45,007 nt of DNA from Anaerolineae bacterium (GTDB lineage: Bacteria; Pseudomonadota; Alphaproteobacteria; DSM-16000; Inquilinaceae): positions 1-45,007 of the forward strand of contig JANQQD010000222.1 in NCBI GenBank assembly GCA_028285185.1. The letters are read 5' to 3'. Position numbers and translations under genes: made by a program. The notes under the pieces are model-generated. The model searched no databases and had not been told where the DNA came from. It worked only from the letters and a program-made list of their open reading frames with translations. This document shows, piece by piece, positions 22,816-32,709 of this stretch (position 1 is its first letter; each line of letters starts with the position of its first letter).

Positions 22816-23273
22816 CCCTTCCTCCATGTCGTTACGCGTCGCGGTCACCAGATCGCCGCCAACGCTGTTCTTGAATTTAGGGAGAACCGTCCTGAGTCTT
22901 GGCATCAACAAAGATAACGCTTTGTCATTCTTTTGATGCAGTATGACTGGCCAAAAAGTGAAGACGACTACCGGATTCTGCTGCCTTTTGTCACTTGCAG
23001 GGTCTTGGGTGCATCACAGGGGGCACACGCCGGAGCCGGTTGAGGGGCCTCATCCAATCCGCTCCGCTTGGTGGCAGGCCACTTCGCGGCCGTCCATCGG
23101 TCGCAGATGCGTGCGCTCGTATGAACGGGATGCCGTCCAGCCCCCTCAGTACCGCGCCAAGCCAGGCCACTCCCAAAGACGGTGATTGTGCCACGACCAC
23201 TTCACGTGGGGAGTTTAGACACGTAATCTGGTCCTACGCATGCATTCAAGTGTCAGTCGGGAGAGTTCTTCCG
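22816..23273. other. Intergenic region with ABC-transporter gene remnant
   Basis: No intact gene is seen. An AT-rich stretch at 22910-22990 separates the YHS gene from a remnant matching the 3' end of the dppF gene at 26777-27745 (see 23050-23117). GGGAGAG, with an 8-base spacer, precedes the ATG at 23274. Confidence 0.5.
23050..23117 (-). pseudogene. Remnant of a peptide ABC transporter ATPase 3' end
   Basis: On the minus strand this segment encodes ERTHLRPMDGREVACHQAER followed by IG and a stop. The complete dppF gene ends with QRPHLRPLEGRDVACHHAER, IG and a stop. By eye 16 of 22 residues match, and the DNA is about 80% identical over about 58 bases. Upstream of the segment the frame soon hits a stop. 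The rest of the gene is missing, so this is a relic of a paralogue or duplicated end. Confidence 0.65.
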
Positions 23274-23813
23274 ATGAAAGCACGGTCGGTAATGGGGCTG
23301 GTCGCCGCCATCCTGATGGCGACAACAGGATCATTATCGATCGGCCAGCAAACATCGACCGCGCAGCCATTCGATCCGTCTTCTGCTGTGGCGGTAGGCC
23401 CGATCATCCTGACCGTAGAGGGTGCCATCGAGAATGCCGGCCCAGACGGCGCCATACATCTGGATCGGGCGATGATGGAAAGCATCGGCACGGTGACGAT
23501 CGAAACCAGAACTCCCTTCACCGAAGGCTTGGTTGAATTCACCGGCGTCCTGATGCGCGATCTGATGACGACGGTCGAGGCCCACGGCGAGCACGTTGTC
23601 GCGATCGCCCTCAACGACTATTCCTACACCATTCCCTTGAGCGATTTCACTGAGGGGCACGTGATACTCGCCATGGACATGAACGGCACACCGATGCGCG
23701 TCCGTGACAAGGGACCGATCTGGATCGTCTATCCAGAGCACGAATTCGACGCCAGCCTCGACCACGTGCGCTCCGCCATGGTCTGGCAACTTCGGACACT
23801 CCGCTTCGAATGA
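23274..23813 (+). CDS. Periplasmic molybdopterin-fold protein without cysteine
   Basis: The 179-residue protein has an N-terminal signal (MKARSVMGLVAAILMATTGS). A short oxidoreductase molybdopterin-binding-type domain follows, with ILTVEGAIENAGPDGAIHLD, VEFTGVLMRDLMTTVEAHGE, LNDYSYTIPLSDF and MRVRDKGPIWIVYP. Sulfite-oxidase-family enzymes bind molybdenum through a conserved cysteine, but this protein has no cysteine at all, so it is unlikely to be an enzyme of that type. Its stop overlaps the ATG of the following histidine kinase (ATGA), which suggests the two work together, with this protein as a periplasmic input partner. Inference from context. Confidence 0.75.
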   Translation: MKARSVMGLVAAILMATTGSLSIGQQTSTAQPFDPSSAVAVGPIILTVEGAIENAGPDGAIHLDRAMMESIGTVTIETRTPFTEGLVEFTGVLMRDLMTTVEAHGEHVVAIALNDYSYTIPLSDFTEGHVILAMDMNGTPMRVRDKGPIWIVYPEHEFDASLDHVRSAMVWQLRTLRFE

Positions 23814-26737
23814 GCGCATTGTCGAAGGGCGGCCGCATCTATGTGCTGCAATTGCTTGCCTTTGCGGTCTTCTCCGGACTGATCGCCTGGGGTGCGAGCA
23901 AGATCGCAACGCAACGCGACCTCGCCTTGAACGCTCCGCGCAGTGGATCGTGGGTCGTGTTCCAGGCCCAGCTTGAGCATGTCCGTTTCCTCGATGCCCT
24001 CGACGACTATGTCCATGGCTCGCCGACGGTCAGCCATGATGAGTTGCTGCTGCGCTTCGATATCCTGTGGAGTCGGATCCCGCTCCTGGTCACTGGAGCC
24101 GAGGCGGAAATACTCAGGCGCCATGTCGATGCCATGCCCCTGCACGACGATCTCGTGGCGGCACTGCTCTGGGCCGAACCGCTTGTCGCCGATCTGACTC
24201 CGGGAGATATGGAAGAGTATGGCAGGATACGCGGGCGCTTCGACCCCTTCGCGTCCCGCCTGCACTCCCTGGGATTGTTCGTCGACGAGTACTTCCTGAC
24301 CGGTGAATATGTGGAGGAGGTCAACGACGCCTTCTTCGTGGTCATGTACGCGTTCCTGGCCGCCACCGGCGTCGGCGTTCTCGTCATCATCATGCTGATC
24401 GTCCAGACACGACGCGCGCTGCGGTCGGAGCGGGCGTACGCCGCGGCCGCAGAAGAGGCGCTTCGCGCGCACGACCTCCTCGGCGACGCGGTCGAGGTAC
24501 TTGCCGACGCCTTCATTCTTTTCGACGGTGACGACCGGTTGGTGCTCTGCAACGCGCGCTACCGCGAGATCAACGCCGGAATCGCCGACTTGCTCATACC
24601 TGGAGCCCGGTTCGAGGACCTGTTGCATGCCTATGTCGAGCGGGGGCTTGCCGACAATGTCGGGGAACCGCGCGAACAATGGATGGAGCGCCGTCGCCGT
24701 GGACACCGCGAGGGCCTCGACGGGTACGAGGAGCGGCAGATCGATGAGGGATGGTTTCGCATCAGTTCCAGGCCGACCGCCGAGGGCGGGTCCGTCAGCG
24801 TGCGGACCGATATCACCGAATTGAAGCGTGTAGAGTGGGCGTTGCGCGAAAGTGAGGCGAGGCTGACGGATTTCGTGGACGCCACGGCCGATTGGGTGTG
24901 GGAAACGGATGCCGACGATCGCTTCGCCTATGTCTCCGACAACATCATCCACGTGCGGGGGTTGCCGCCCGAGTGGTATTACGGCAAGAGGCGTTCTGAG
25001 ATTCACGCAGGAATCAACAATCCGGCAACTTGGGCAGCCCATGAGGCCGATCTTGCTGCGCGACGGCCGTTCAGGGATTTCGTCTACCGAACCAATCTCA
25101 ACGAACGCGGCTGGCGCTGGCTCAAGGTCAGCGGCAAGCCCTTCTTCGACGCGGACGGCAAGTTTCTCGGCTACCGTGGCGCCGGTTCCGACGTGACCGA
25201 CCAAATCCTCGCCGAGACGGCTCGCAGGGTGAGCGAAGAACGGTTCGATGCGTTCATGCGACACAGCCCGCTGGCCACCTACATCAAGGATGAAGACGGT
25301 CGCCTTGTCTATGCGAACCCGAAATTCCTTTCGGATTTCGATTTGGAAGGCCGCGAATGGAAGGGAAAGCTCGATACGGAATTGTTGGCACGGACATGGG
25401 CACAGGACTGGTTTTGGGCAGACCGCGAAGCATTGCGCCGCGACCAGACGGCATCCAGTCAAGAGACCACAGAGAGCGGCGGCACACACCGTCAATGGCA
25501 GGTGCATCGCTTCATCATCGGCGACGACACCGGCAACCGGTTCGTCTGCGGGATGGCCATTGAGGTTACCAAGCAGCTCGAAATCGAACGGCAGCTTCGT
25601 CAATCACAGAAGATGGATGCCATCGGCCAGCTTACGGGCGGTGTGGCCCACGACTTCAACAATATTCTCGCGGTGATCCGCGGCAACGCACAGTTACTCG
25701 CAGACAAGCCCGGCCAGGATGACGCCCTGACCAACGCCATCGTCAGCGCTACGGACCGCGGGGCCGAGCTGACTTACAGGCTCCTGGCCTTCTCGCGATT
25801 GCAATCCTTGCACCCCCGCCCTACCGATCTGGCACGGTTGACTGAGCATATGAAGGAGCTTCTCCGGCGCACCTTGGGCGAAACCCTGGAGATCGTGATC
25901 CGCTCGAGCGACGATTTGAGGCCGGCGATGGCTGATCCCGGGCAGCTTGAAAACGCATTGCTGAACCTTGCCCTCAATGCCCGCGACGCCATGCCCCGCG
26001 GCGGCAGGCTGACCATCCTGTGTGTCAACGCAACGCTCGACGAAGCCTATGCCGCAAGGAACCCCGATGCGGAGGCTGGGGAGTACGTCATGCTTGCCGT
26101 CAGCGACGAGGGCGTCGGCATTCCACCCGAGGTACAGCCCCATGTCTTTGAGCCGTTCTTCACGACCAAGGACGTCGGCAGAGGCACGGGCTTGGGTCTA
26201 TCGATGGTCTATGGCTTCGCAAGACAGTCGGGCGGTCATGTCTCGATCGACAGCGAATTGGGCAGGGGCACAACGGTGTCTCTTTATCTGCCGACGGCCC
26301 AAGAGGCCCCACAGGACAGGGACGTGCGACACGACTCGCATGTTCCGATGGGCAGGGGCGAGATGGTCCTGGTGGTGGAGGACGATCCGGAGGTGCGCCT
26401 GTTGACGGTCCGGCTGCTCGAGACCACCGGCTATCGCGTCATCGACGTGCCGAATGCGGCGTCCGCGCTGGAGGTTCTGGCAGACGCCCACTCGGTCGAC
26501 ATCGTGCTCTCGGATGTTGTCCTCCCGGACGGCGCCAGCGGGCCGGAGTTTGCCAGACAGGCTCAGGCGAGCGACCCAAGGCTGAAAGTGATCTTCATGT
26601 CGGGCTATACCGCCGATGCGGCAACGCATGACGGCCTGATCAGCCCGGAGAGTGTGCTGCTGAACAAACCCTTCCGCAGAAGCGAGCTTGCCAACGCTCT
26701 GCGCGATGCGCTCGACGGCGGAGACCGGCCCCACTAA
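23810..26737 (+). CDS. Hybrid sensor histidine kinase
   Basis: This 975-residue kinase starts with a membrane segment (about 11-28) and a roughly 150-residue periplasmic domain. A second membrane segment (about 178-202) is followed by PAS-type domains at about 225-345 ([20 protein letters not shown]), 350-475 ([20 protein letters not shown]) and 480-590 ([20 protein letters not shown]). The HisKA phosphoacceptor is H614 in GGVAHDFNN, and the ATPase domain has [21 protein letters not shown] and GTGLGLS. The C-terminal receiver has D902 in [10 protein letters not shown]. It is translationally coupled to the molybdopterin-fold gene. No separate response regulator is adjacent, so the output partner is unknown. 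Confidence 0.93.
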   Translation: MSALSKGGRIYVLQLLAFAVFSGLIAWGASKIATQRDLALNAPRSGSWVVFQAQLEHVRFLDALDDYVHGSPTVSHDELLLRFDILWSRIPLLVTGAEAEILRRHVDAMPLHDDLVAALLWAEPLVADLTPGDMEEYGRIRGRFDPFASRLHSLGLFVDEYFLTGEYVEEVNDAFFVVMYAFLAATGVGVLVIIMLIVQTRRALRSERAYAAAAEEALRAHDLLGDAVEVLADAFILFDGDDRLVLCNARYREINAGIADLLIPGARFEDLLHAYVERGLADNVGEPREQWMERRRRGHREGLDGYEERQIDEGWFRISSRPTAEGGSVSVRTDITELKRVEWALRESEARLTDFVDATADWVWETDADDRFAYVSDNIIHVRGLPPEWYYGKRRSEIHAGINNPATWAAHEADLAARRPFRDFVYRTNLNERGWRWLKVSGKPFFDADGKFLGYRGAGSDVTDQILAETARRVSEERFDAFMRHSPLATYIKDEDGRLVYANPKFLSDFDLEGREWKGKLDTELLARTWAQDWFWADREALRRDQTASSQETTESGGTHRQWQVHRFIIGDDTGNRFVCGMAIEVTKQLEIERQLRQSQKMDAIGQLTGGVAHDFNNILAVIRGNAQLLADKPGQDDALTNAIVSATDRGAELTYRLLAFSRLQSLHPRPTDLARLTEHMKELLRRTLGETLEIVIRSSDDLRPAMADPGQLENALLNLALNARDAMPRGGRLTILCVNATLDEAYAARNPDAEAGEYVMLAVSDEGVGIPPEVQPHVFEPFFTTKDVGRGTGLGLSMVYGFARQSGGHVSIDSELGRGTTVSLYLPTAQEAPQDRDVRHDSHVPMGRGEMVLVVEDDPEVRLLTVRLLETTGYRVIDVPNAASALEVLADAHSVDIVLSDVVLPDGASGPEFARQAQASDPRLKVIFMSGYTADAATHDGLISPESVLLNKPFRRSELANALRDALDGGDRPH

Positions 26738-26776
26738 GTGGCTTCGGGTCGACCTCAAAGCACCTCGCGAGGCGCC

Positions 26777-27745
26777 TTACCCAATCCGCTCCGCATGATG
26801 GCACGCCACATCTCGGCCTTCCAGCGGCCGCAGATGCGGTCGCTGGGTGGTGCAGATGTCGGTCGCGTGCGGGCAACGGCTGTGGAAGGCGCAGCCGGGC
26901 GGGGGCTTCAAAGGTGACGGCATCTCGCCCTTGATCAGCGAGCGGCGGCTGCGCTGCTTAGGGTCGACCGAGGGCGTGCTGGCCAACAGGCCGCGCGTAT
27001 AGGGGTGCAGCGGGCGCTCAAACAGCCGTTCCTTCGGCCCCTGCTCCACCGGGCGGCCGAGATAGAGCACCAGGACCTCGTCGGCGATGTGGCGCACCAC
27101 GCTCAGGTCATGGCTGATGAACACATAGGCCAGGCGGAACTCCTCCTGCAGGTCCATCATCATGTTCAGCACTTGGGCCTGCACCGAGACGTCCAGCGCC
27201 GACACCGGTTCGTCAGCCACCAGAATTTCGGGATTCAGCATCAGCGCCCGGGCAATGGCGATGCGCTGGCGCTGGCCGCCGGAAAACATGTGCGGATAGC
27301 GCCCGTAATGCTCCGGCCGCAGACCGACCTTGGCCATCATGGCGCGTGCCTTGTCTTCCCGTTCCTCCGCGCCAAGATCCGTGTTGATCACCAGCGGCTC
27401 TTCCAGGATGGTCCCGACTTTCTTGCGGGGATTCAGCGACCCGTACGGATCCTGAAAGACCATCTGGATGGCGCGGCGCATGGCCCGCCGGTTCTCCTTT
27501 GCCGGATCAACGGCGTCGATACCGTTGATGAACAGGCCCCCGTAGGTCGGCTCTTCGATCAGCGTCACAAGGCGCGCCAGTGTCGACTTTCCGGACCCGC
27601 TCTCGCCGACCACGGCCAGGGTGCGCTGTGCTGCCAACGTGAACGAGATGCCGTCCAACGCCTTCAGCACTCCGCCACGCTGGAACAGTCCGCCGCCGAC
27701 GGCGTAGTGACGCGCCAAATCCTGCCCGACCAGAACGTCCGTCAT
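26777..27745 (-). CDS. dppF: Peptide ABC transporter ATP-binding protein DppF
   Basis: The 322-residue ATPase contains Walker A GESGSGKST (about 48-56), a Q-loop MVFQDPYGSLNPRK, the signature FSGGQRQRIAIARAL, Walker B ILVADEP and the H-loop FISHDLSVV. The C-terminal oligopeptide-transporter extension has Cys-rich PPPGCAFHSRCPHATDIC, a probable iron-sulfur or zinc site of Dpp/Opp ATPases. It powers di- or oligopeptide import with DppD. Its ATG overlaps the dppD stop by four bases. The 3' end is duplicated as a relic at 23050-23117. The gene is convergent with the hybrid kinase. Confidence 0.93.
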   Translation of the reverse strand: MTDVLVGQDLARHYAVGGGLFQRGGVLKALDGISFTLAAQRTLAVVGESGSGKSTLARLVTLIEEPTYGGLFINGIDAVDPAKENRRAMRRAIQMVFQDPYGSLNPRKKVGTILEEPLVINTDLGAEEREDKARAMMAKVGLRPEHYGRYPHMFSGGQRQRIAIARALMLNPEILVADEPVSALDVSVQAQVLNMMMDLQEEFRLAYVFISHDLSVVRHIADEVLVLYLGRPVEQGPKERLFERPLHPYTRGLLASTPSVDPKQRSRRSLIKGEMPSPLKPPPGCAFHSRCPHATDICTTQRPHLRPLEGRDVACHHAERIG

Positions 27746-28749
27746 GCCCGTTCCGCCTCGGCGAGTTGCATGCCGGTCGGCGCGCCATCGGCATCGAGCG
27801 GATAGTGGCAGCGCGCCCGGCCGCCCCCGATCTCCGCCACCTCTGGCGGGTAAGACCGGCAGTGGTCATCGGCGAACCGGCAGCGGGGATTGAACAGGCA
27901 TCCCGACGGCCGGTCGAAGGCACCGGGCACGACGCCGGGGATGGTCGGCAGCCGGTCGCGGCCGGGGCTACGCTCCGGCAGCGCGTCCAGAAGGGCCGCG
28001 GTATAGGGGTGGCTGGGCGTCTCGAACAGGCCCTCCACATCGCGCTGCTCGACCATCTGGCCGGCATACATCACGGCAACGCTGCGTGCGGTTTCCGCCA
28101 CCACGCCCATGTCGTGGGTCACCAGCACCAGCGCCATGCCCTTGTCCTCCTGAAGGCGCACCAGCAGGTCGAGGATCTGGGCCTGGATGGTCACGTCCAG
28201 GGCCGTGCTCGGCTCGTCGGCCAGCAGCAGGCGCGGGTTGCAGGCAATCGCCATGGCAATCATCACGCGCTGGTTCATGCCCCCGGAAAGCTGGTGGGGA
28301 AAGGCGTTCAGCCGCGTTTCCGGCGCCGGGATCCCGACTTGGTCCAACAGCTCGGTCGCGCGCTGCCGCCGCCAGGCGCGTGTGCCACCCTCATGCACCT
28401 TCAGCGCCTCTGAGATCTGGAAGCCGACGGTGAAGCAGGGGTTCAGGCTGGTCATCGGCTCCTGAAAGATCATGCCGATATCCTTGCCGATCAGTCGGCG
28501 CCGCCGCCGCCCGCTCAGGCCCAAAAGATCGATATCGGAAAACCGCAGCACATCGGCGGTGACTTCGCCGGGGAATGGCACCAGGCCCATCACGGCCAGC
28601 ATGGTCAGGCTCTTGCCCGAGCCGCTCTCGCCCACAATGCCCACCAGTTCGCCCGGCTCGATGGTCATGTCGACGGCATCGACTGCACGGAACCGTCCCC
28701 GGCCCGTGGGGAAGGTGACGCTGAGATTGCGGATCTCCAACAGCGGCAT
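27742..28749 (-). CDS. dppD: Peptide ABC transporter ATP-binding protein DppD
   Basis: The 335-residue ATPase starts MPLLEIRNLSVTFPTGRGRF and has Walker A GESGSGKS, Q-loop MIFQEPMTSLNPCF, signature LSGGMNQRVMIAMAI, Walker B LLLADEPSTALD and H-loop LVTHDMGVV. The C-terminal extension carries the Cys motif CLFNPRCRFADDHC. It acts as a heterodimer with DppF on the cytoplasmic face of the DppBC permease. Its start shares one base with the dppC stop (TGATG), so the operon is tightly coupled. Confidence 0.93.
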   Translation of the reverse strand: MPLLEIRNLSVTFPTGRGRFRAVDAVDMTIEPGELVGIVGESGSGKSLTMLAVMGLVPFPGEVTADVLRFSDIDLLGLSGRRRRRLIGKDIGMIFQEPMTSLNPCFTVGFQISEALKVHEGGTRAWRRQRATELLDQVGIPAPETRLNAFPHQLSGGMNQRVMIAMAIACNPRLLLADEPSTALDVTIQAQILDLLVRLQEDKGMALVLVTHDMGVVAETARSVAVMYAGQMVEQRDVEGLFETPSHPYTAALLDALPERSPGRDRLPTIPGVVPGAFDRPSGCLFNPRCRFADDHCRSYPPEVAEIGGGRARCHYPLDADGAPTGMQLAEAERA

Positions 28750-29663
28750 CAGCGTTTCAGCTTGGGGTCAAGGGCGTCGCGCAGACCGTCGCCCAGCAGG
28801 TTGAAGGCCAGCACCGTGACCAGGATGGCAAGGCCGGGGAATGTCACCACCCACCAGGCCCGCTGCACGAACTGCAGCGCGTTCGACAGCATCGTGCCCC
28901 ATTCCGGCGTCGGCGGCTGCGCGCCCAGGCCCAGGAAGCCCAGCGCGGCGGCATCCAACACGGCGGTGGAAAAGCCCAAGGTCGCTTGCACGATCAGCGG
29001 CGGCATGCAGTTGGGCAGAACGGTGATCACCATAAGCCGCAACAGCCCGGCCCCGCCGACGCGCGACGCGATCACGTAGTCCTTCGACCGTTCGTTCATC
29101 ACCGCCGCCCGGGTCAGCCGCACATAGTGCGGCAGGGCCACGACGGCGACGGCCATGATGGCGTTGGTCAGGCTGGGCCCCAGGATGGCGACGATGACGA
29201 TGGCCAACAGGATCGCCGGCAAGGCCAGCATGATGTCCATGGCCCGCATGATCAGGATCCCCAGCACGCCGGGGAAGAAGCCTGCAATCAGCCCCAGGAA
29301 GATGCCGGTCACCAGCGCCAGCGTCACCACGATCACGCCGACGCTCATCGACAGCCGCGCGCCGTGGATCAGGCGCGAAAGGATGTCCCTGCCCAGATCG
29401 TCGGTGCCCAAGACGAACACGCCGTGATCCGGATGGGCACTGAACGGCTCCGCCAACAGGGCGTCGCGATACTGGTGGATCGGATCATGCGGCGCGATGA
29501 CGTCGGCGAAGATCGCGACGAAACAGATCGTCACGATCACCACCAGCCCGACCAAGGCGCCACGGCTCTGGCTGAAATACCCCCAAAACTCGCGGAACGG
29601 CCCCGGCGGCGCTCCCACTTCGCCGGCATCCGTGGTGCCGAGGGTTTCGGTCTCGCTCGCCAT
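28749..29663 (-). CDS. dppC: Peptide ABC transporter permease DppC
   Basis: The 304-residue membrane protein starts MASETETLGTTDAGEVGAPP. Six hydrophobic segments follow, along with the DppC-type N-terminal FWGYFSQSRGALVGLVVIV. HDPIHQYRDALLAEPFSAHP and LGTDDLGRDILSRLIHGARL occur in the periplasmic and first permease parts. The EAA-like ATPase contact loop has AAVMNERSKDYVIASRVGGA. GAGGTAACCGGG precedes the ATG at 29663. It forms the channel with DppB. Five bases separate it from dppB. Confidence 0.93.
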   Translation of the reverse strand: MASETETLGTTDAGEVGAPPGPFREFWGYFSQSRGALVGLVVIVTICFVAIFADVIAPHDPIHQYRDALLAEPFSAHPDHGVFVLGTDDLGRDILSRLIHGARLSMSVGVIVVTLALVTGIFLGLIAGFFPGVLGILIMRAMDIMLALPAILLAIVIVAILGPSLTNAIMAVAVVALPHYVRLTRAAVMNERSKDYVIASRVGGAGLLRLMVITVLPNCMPPLIVQATLGFSTAVLDAAALGFLGLGAQPPTPEWGTMLSNALQFVQRAWWVVTFPGLAILVTVLAFNLLGDGLRDALDPKLKR

Positions 29664-29668
29664 CCCGG

Positions 29669-30679
29669 TTACCTCTTGTGGCGGATGCGCGGGTTGATGA
29701 CGCCGTAGAGCAGATCCACGGTCAGGTTCACCAGGATCACCGTAGTGGCAATCAACAGGATGCCGCCCTGCAGGGTCGGATAGTCGCGCCGCCGGATGCT
29801 CTCCAGGATCCATTTGCCGACGCCGGGCCAGGAAAAGATCGTCTCGGTCAAGATAGCCCCGGTCAGCAGCACGCCCACCTGCAGCCCGATCACCGTGATC
29901 ACCGGGATCAGGGCGTTGCGCAGCCCGTGCAGTCCGACCACGCGCAGCGGCGCCAGCCCCTTGGCCCGCGCGGTGCGGATATAGTCTTCGTGCAGCACCT
30001 CCAGCATGGACGACCGCGTCATGCGGGCGATCACCGCCAGCGGAATCGTGCCCAGCACGATCGCCGGCAGAATCAGGTGCGATACGGCAGACGCGAACGC
30101 CCCGCTTTCGTTGGATAGAAGAGAGTCGATCAGCATGAAGCCGGTCACCGGCTCCAGCCAATAGGTCACGGCGATCCGGCCCGAGACGGGCGTCCATCCT
30201 AGATTGACGGAGAACAGAAGGATCAGAAGGATCGCCCACCAGAAGATCGGCATGGAATATCCGGTCAGCGACACCCCCATGATCGTGTGGTCGAACGCCG
30301 AGCCGCGCCGGACCGCGGCGATGATCCCCGCCGGCAGGCCGACCAACAGCGCGAAGAGCATGGCGCAGAACGCAAGCTCGATCGTCGCCGGGAACAGGGC
30401 CAGGAACTCATCGATCACCGGCTTGCGGGTAACGATGGAGGTGCCGAGGTCACCGGACAACACATCGGTGATGTAGATCCAGTATTGCTCCAACAGCGGA
30501 CGGTCGAGCCCCAGTTGGGCGCGCAGCTCCGCATGGCGCTCCGGGTCGATGCCGCGCTCGCCCACCAGGATCTCGATGGGGTCGCCCGGTACCAGTCGGA
30601 TCAGCGCAAAGGTCAGCAGGGTCACCCCGATGAAGGTCGGGACGATCAGGCTGACCCGGGTGAAGAAGAAACGCAGCAT
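29669..30679 (-). CDS. dppB: Peptide ABC transporter permease DppB
   Basis: The 336-residue permease starts MLRFFFTRVSLIVPTFIGVT. It has the family's GDPIEILVGERG and an LGLDRPLLEQYWIYITDVLS segment, then six membrane spans. The cytoplasmic loop has RSSMLEVLHEDYIRTARAKG, the EAA-type contact with the ATPases. It lies 61 bases after dppA, with a strong hairpin in between, so permease synthesis is probably lower than that of the binding protein. Confidence 0.93.
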   Translation of the reverse strand: MLRFFFTRVSLIVPTFIGVTLLTFALIRLVPGDPIEILVGERGIDPERHAELRAQLGLDRPLLEQYWIYITDVLSGDLGTSIVTRKPVIDEFLALFPATIELAFCAMLFALLVGLPAGIIAAVRRGSAFDHTIMGVSLTGYSMPIFWWAILLILLFSVNLGWTPVSGRIAVTYWLEPVTGFMLIDSLLSNESGAFASAVSHLILPAIVLGTIPLAVIARMTRSSMLEVLHEDYIRTARAKGLAPLRVVGLHGLRNALIPVITVIGLQVGVLLTGAILTETIFSWPGVGKWILESIRRRDYPTLQGGILLIATTVILVNLTVDLLYGVINPRIRHKR

Positions 30680-30692
30680 GGCTCGGAAAGGC

Positions 30693-30725
30693 GCGGGCGG
30701 CCGCCGATGAGGCGCGGCCGCCCGC
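30693..30725 (-). terminator. Hairpin between dppA and dppB
   Basis: GCGGGCGGCCG and CGGCCGCCCGC form a perfect 11-bp stem around 11 bases. On the minus strand it is followed by GCGCCTTTCCG. It is a likely attenuator that favours dppA expression over the downstream genes. Confidence 0.65.
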
Positions 30726-30740
30726 TATTTCCCAAAATGA

Positions 30741-32330
30741 CTATTCGGCGAGGCTGACTGCGTAGAACTCGTGCCCGCCGAACGGATCGATGCGATAGCC
30801 CTGCACCTCGTTACGCATGGGCATGTAGACGACGGAATGGGCGATGGTGATCCAGGGCGCCTCTTCCTTGAAGATCACCTGCGCCTCCTCATAGAGCCGC
30901 GTGCGCTCCGCAACATCGATCGTCCGCTTGGCCTCCAGCAGCAGGTCGTTGAACGGGTCATGGCACCAGCGCGCCCGGTTGGCGCCGCTCACGGCCGCAT
31001 CGCAGCCCAGCAGCACATAGAGGAAGTTGTCCGGATCGCCGTTGTCGCCGGTCCAGCCCAACAGCACCGTGTCATGCTCGCCGTCCCGCGATCGGCTCAG
31101 ATACTCACCCCACTCGTAGGTGACGATCTCCGCCGTCACGCCGACCGCCGCCCAGTCGGCCTGGACGATTTCTGCCATCCGCCGCGCATTGGGGTTGTAG
31201 GGCCGTTGCACGGGCATCGCCCAGATGTCGGTTTCAAAACCGTCCGGGAACCCGGCCTCGGCCAAGAGCGCACGTGCCGCCTCCGGATCGTACGGATAGT
31301 CCTCGACATCCTCGTTGTACGACCAGATGGTCGGCGGGATCGGGTTGGTGGCGGCCCGCCCAGCCCCTTGGAAGATCGCGTCGATGATCGCTTCCTTGTT
31401 CACCGCCAGGTTCAGCGCCTGGCGCACGCGCGGATCGTCGAACGGCTCCCGCTCGGTGTTGAAGGCCAGATAGCCGACATTCAGGCCTTCCTGCTCCATG
31501 ACGTTGACGTCGGGATTGTCCTGCATCTCCGCGATGTCGGCCGGATTGGGATACGGCATCACATGGCACTCGCCGGCCAAAAGCTTGGCATAGCGCACGG
31601 ACGCATCGGGCGTGATGGAGAAGATCAGCTGGTCGATCTGGGGCGCCCCTTCCCAATAGTCCGCGAAGCCGCGATAACGGATGGTCGCGTCAAGCTGATA
31701 GTCGACGAGCTGGAACGGCCCGGTGCCGACCGGCCTCAGGTCGATCTCGTCGGGCGTGCCGGCGGCAGTCATGGCTTCGGCATGCTCCAGCGACATGATG
31801 GACGCGAAATCCATGGCCAGATTGGCCAGGAACGGCGCTTCGGGCTCGTTCAGCACGAAGCGGACCGTATGGTCGTCCACCCGCTCGATGGAGGCCAAAA
31901 GATCGGGCATGCCCATGGACTGGAAGTATTCGTACTGCCCGCCCGACAGGTCGTGATACGGGTTGTCCGCCAGCAGCTGCCGCTCGAACGTGTGGATCAC
32001 GTCGTCGGCATTCATCGGCCGTGTCGGCGTAAAGCTGTCGGTGCTGTGGAACTGGACGTCCTGGCGCAGGGTGAAGGTGTATTCCAGCCCGTCGTCTGAA
32101 ACCTCCCAGCTCTCGGCCAGCCCCGGGATCAGGTTGGTCGTACCGTACTCGAACTCCGTCAGCGTGTTGAACATCGCCCGTGACGAAGCGTCGAAGGTGG
32201 TGCCTGCCGTATAGAGTGACGGGTTGAAGCCCTCCGGGCTGCCTTCCGAGCAATAGACCAGGGTCGCAGCCTGCGCCGTCCCGGCGGAGATCGCCGTGGA
32301 CATCAACAGTCCCAGGGTCAGACGTTTCAT
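30741..32330 (-). CDS. dppA: Peptide ABC transporter substrate-binding protein DppA
   Basis: The 529-residue protein has a signal peptide (MKRLTLGLLMSTAISAGTAQ, cleavage near AQA). SBP_bac_5 features follow: TLVYCSEGSPEGFNPSLYTA, LAESWEVSDDGLEYTFTLRQ, DDVIHTFER, DPRVRQALNLAVNKEAIIDA and a C-terminal WTGDNGDPDNFLYVLLGCDA. Such proteins bind di-/oligopeptides, glutathione or heme in the periplasm and hand them to DppBC. GGAGG lies 11 bases before the ATG at 32330. It is the first gene of the operon. Divergence from a gamma-glutamyltransferase gene makes gamma-glutamyl peptides or their breakdown products plausible substrates. Confidence 0.93.
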   Translation of the reverse strand: MKRLTLGLLMSTAISAGTAQAATLVYCSEGSPEGFNPSLYTAGTTFDASSRAMFNTLTEFEYGTTNLIPGLAESWEVSDDGLEYTFTLRQDVQFHSTDSFTPTRPMNADDVIHTFERQLLADNPYHDLSGGQYEYFQSMGMPDLLASIERVDDHTVRFVLNEPEAPFLANLAMDFASIMSLEHAEAMTAAGTPDEIDLRPVGTGPFQLVDYQLDATIRYRGFADYWEGAPQIDQLIFSITPDASVRYAKLLAGECHVMPYPNPADIAEMQDNPDVNVMEQEGLNVGYLAFNTEREPFDDPRVRQALNLAVNKEAIIDAIFQGAGRAATNPIPPTIWSYNEDVEDYPYDPEAARALLAEAGFPDGFETDIWAMPVQRPYNPNARRMAEIVQADWAAVGVTAEIVTYEWGEYLSRSRDGEHDTVLLGWTGDNGDPDNFLYVLLGCDAAVSGANRARWCHDPFNDLLLEAKRTIDVAERTRLYEEAQVIFKEEAPWITIAHSVVYMPMRNEVQGYRIDPFGGHEFYAVSLAE

Positions 32331-32709
32331 CGTTATGGCGCCTCCCGCGCGCTGAAATTGGATTTCGGATCCCTGCCGGTCTCGCGGCTCCGCCGAACCG
32401 CCGGAACCGTCCATACGGGCGGAACCAGCAGCCAGCTCTGGGGGCCGCTCAGCGCCGCAATGTGGACCCCCGTTCGGAGCTTTGGCAAGCGCCGCCGCCA
32501 TTTTCGGACATGGCGCCTGGCCGTAGCGGGAACAACAACGCGTGATCGCTGCGACATTAACCATTCTTCAATAATGACTAAGAGAACGTAAAGATATTTC
32601 GGCTCAACCGCCAATCAAGCGATATAAAACTCGCGCACATTCATATAAAATTTACGAACAACAACCATTTTTCCTTGATTCTTCATTTCTCCTGCGCTAC
32701 CATTCTTGC
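32331..32709. other. Divergent promoter region upstream of dppA
   Basis: The 379 bases contain a GC-rich part next to dppA and a distinctly AT-rich part (about 32560-32700). The AT-rich part probably carries promoters in both directions. On the plus strand TTGATT (32675-32680) and TACCAT (32698-32703) are 17 bp apart. The -10 ends only 6 bases before the ATG at 32710, suggesting a leaderless transcript for the small gene there. Confidence 0.45.

Noticed and set aside
23274..23813. Molybdenum enzyme subunit (sulfite-oxidase type)
   Set aside because: The protein contains no cysteine to ligate molybdenum and is only 179 residues long.
23729..25603. 624-codon minus-strand open frame opposite the hybrid kinase
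   Set aside because: It has no recognisable domain, and the kinase frame covers the region with strong motifs.
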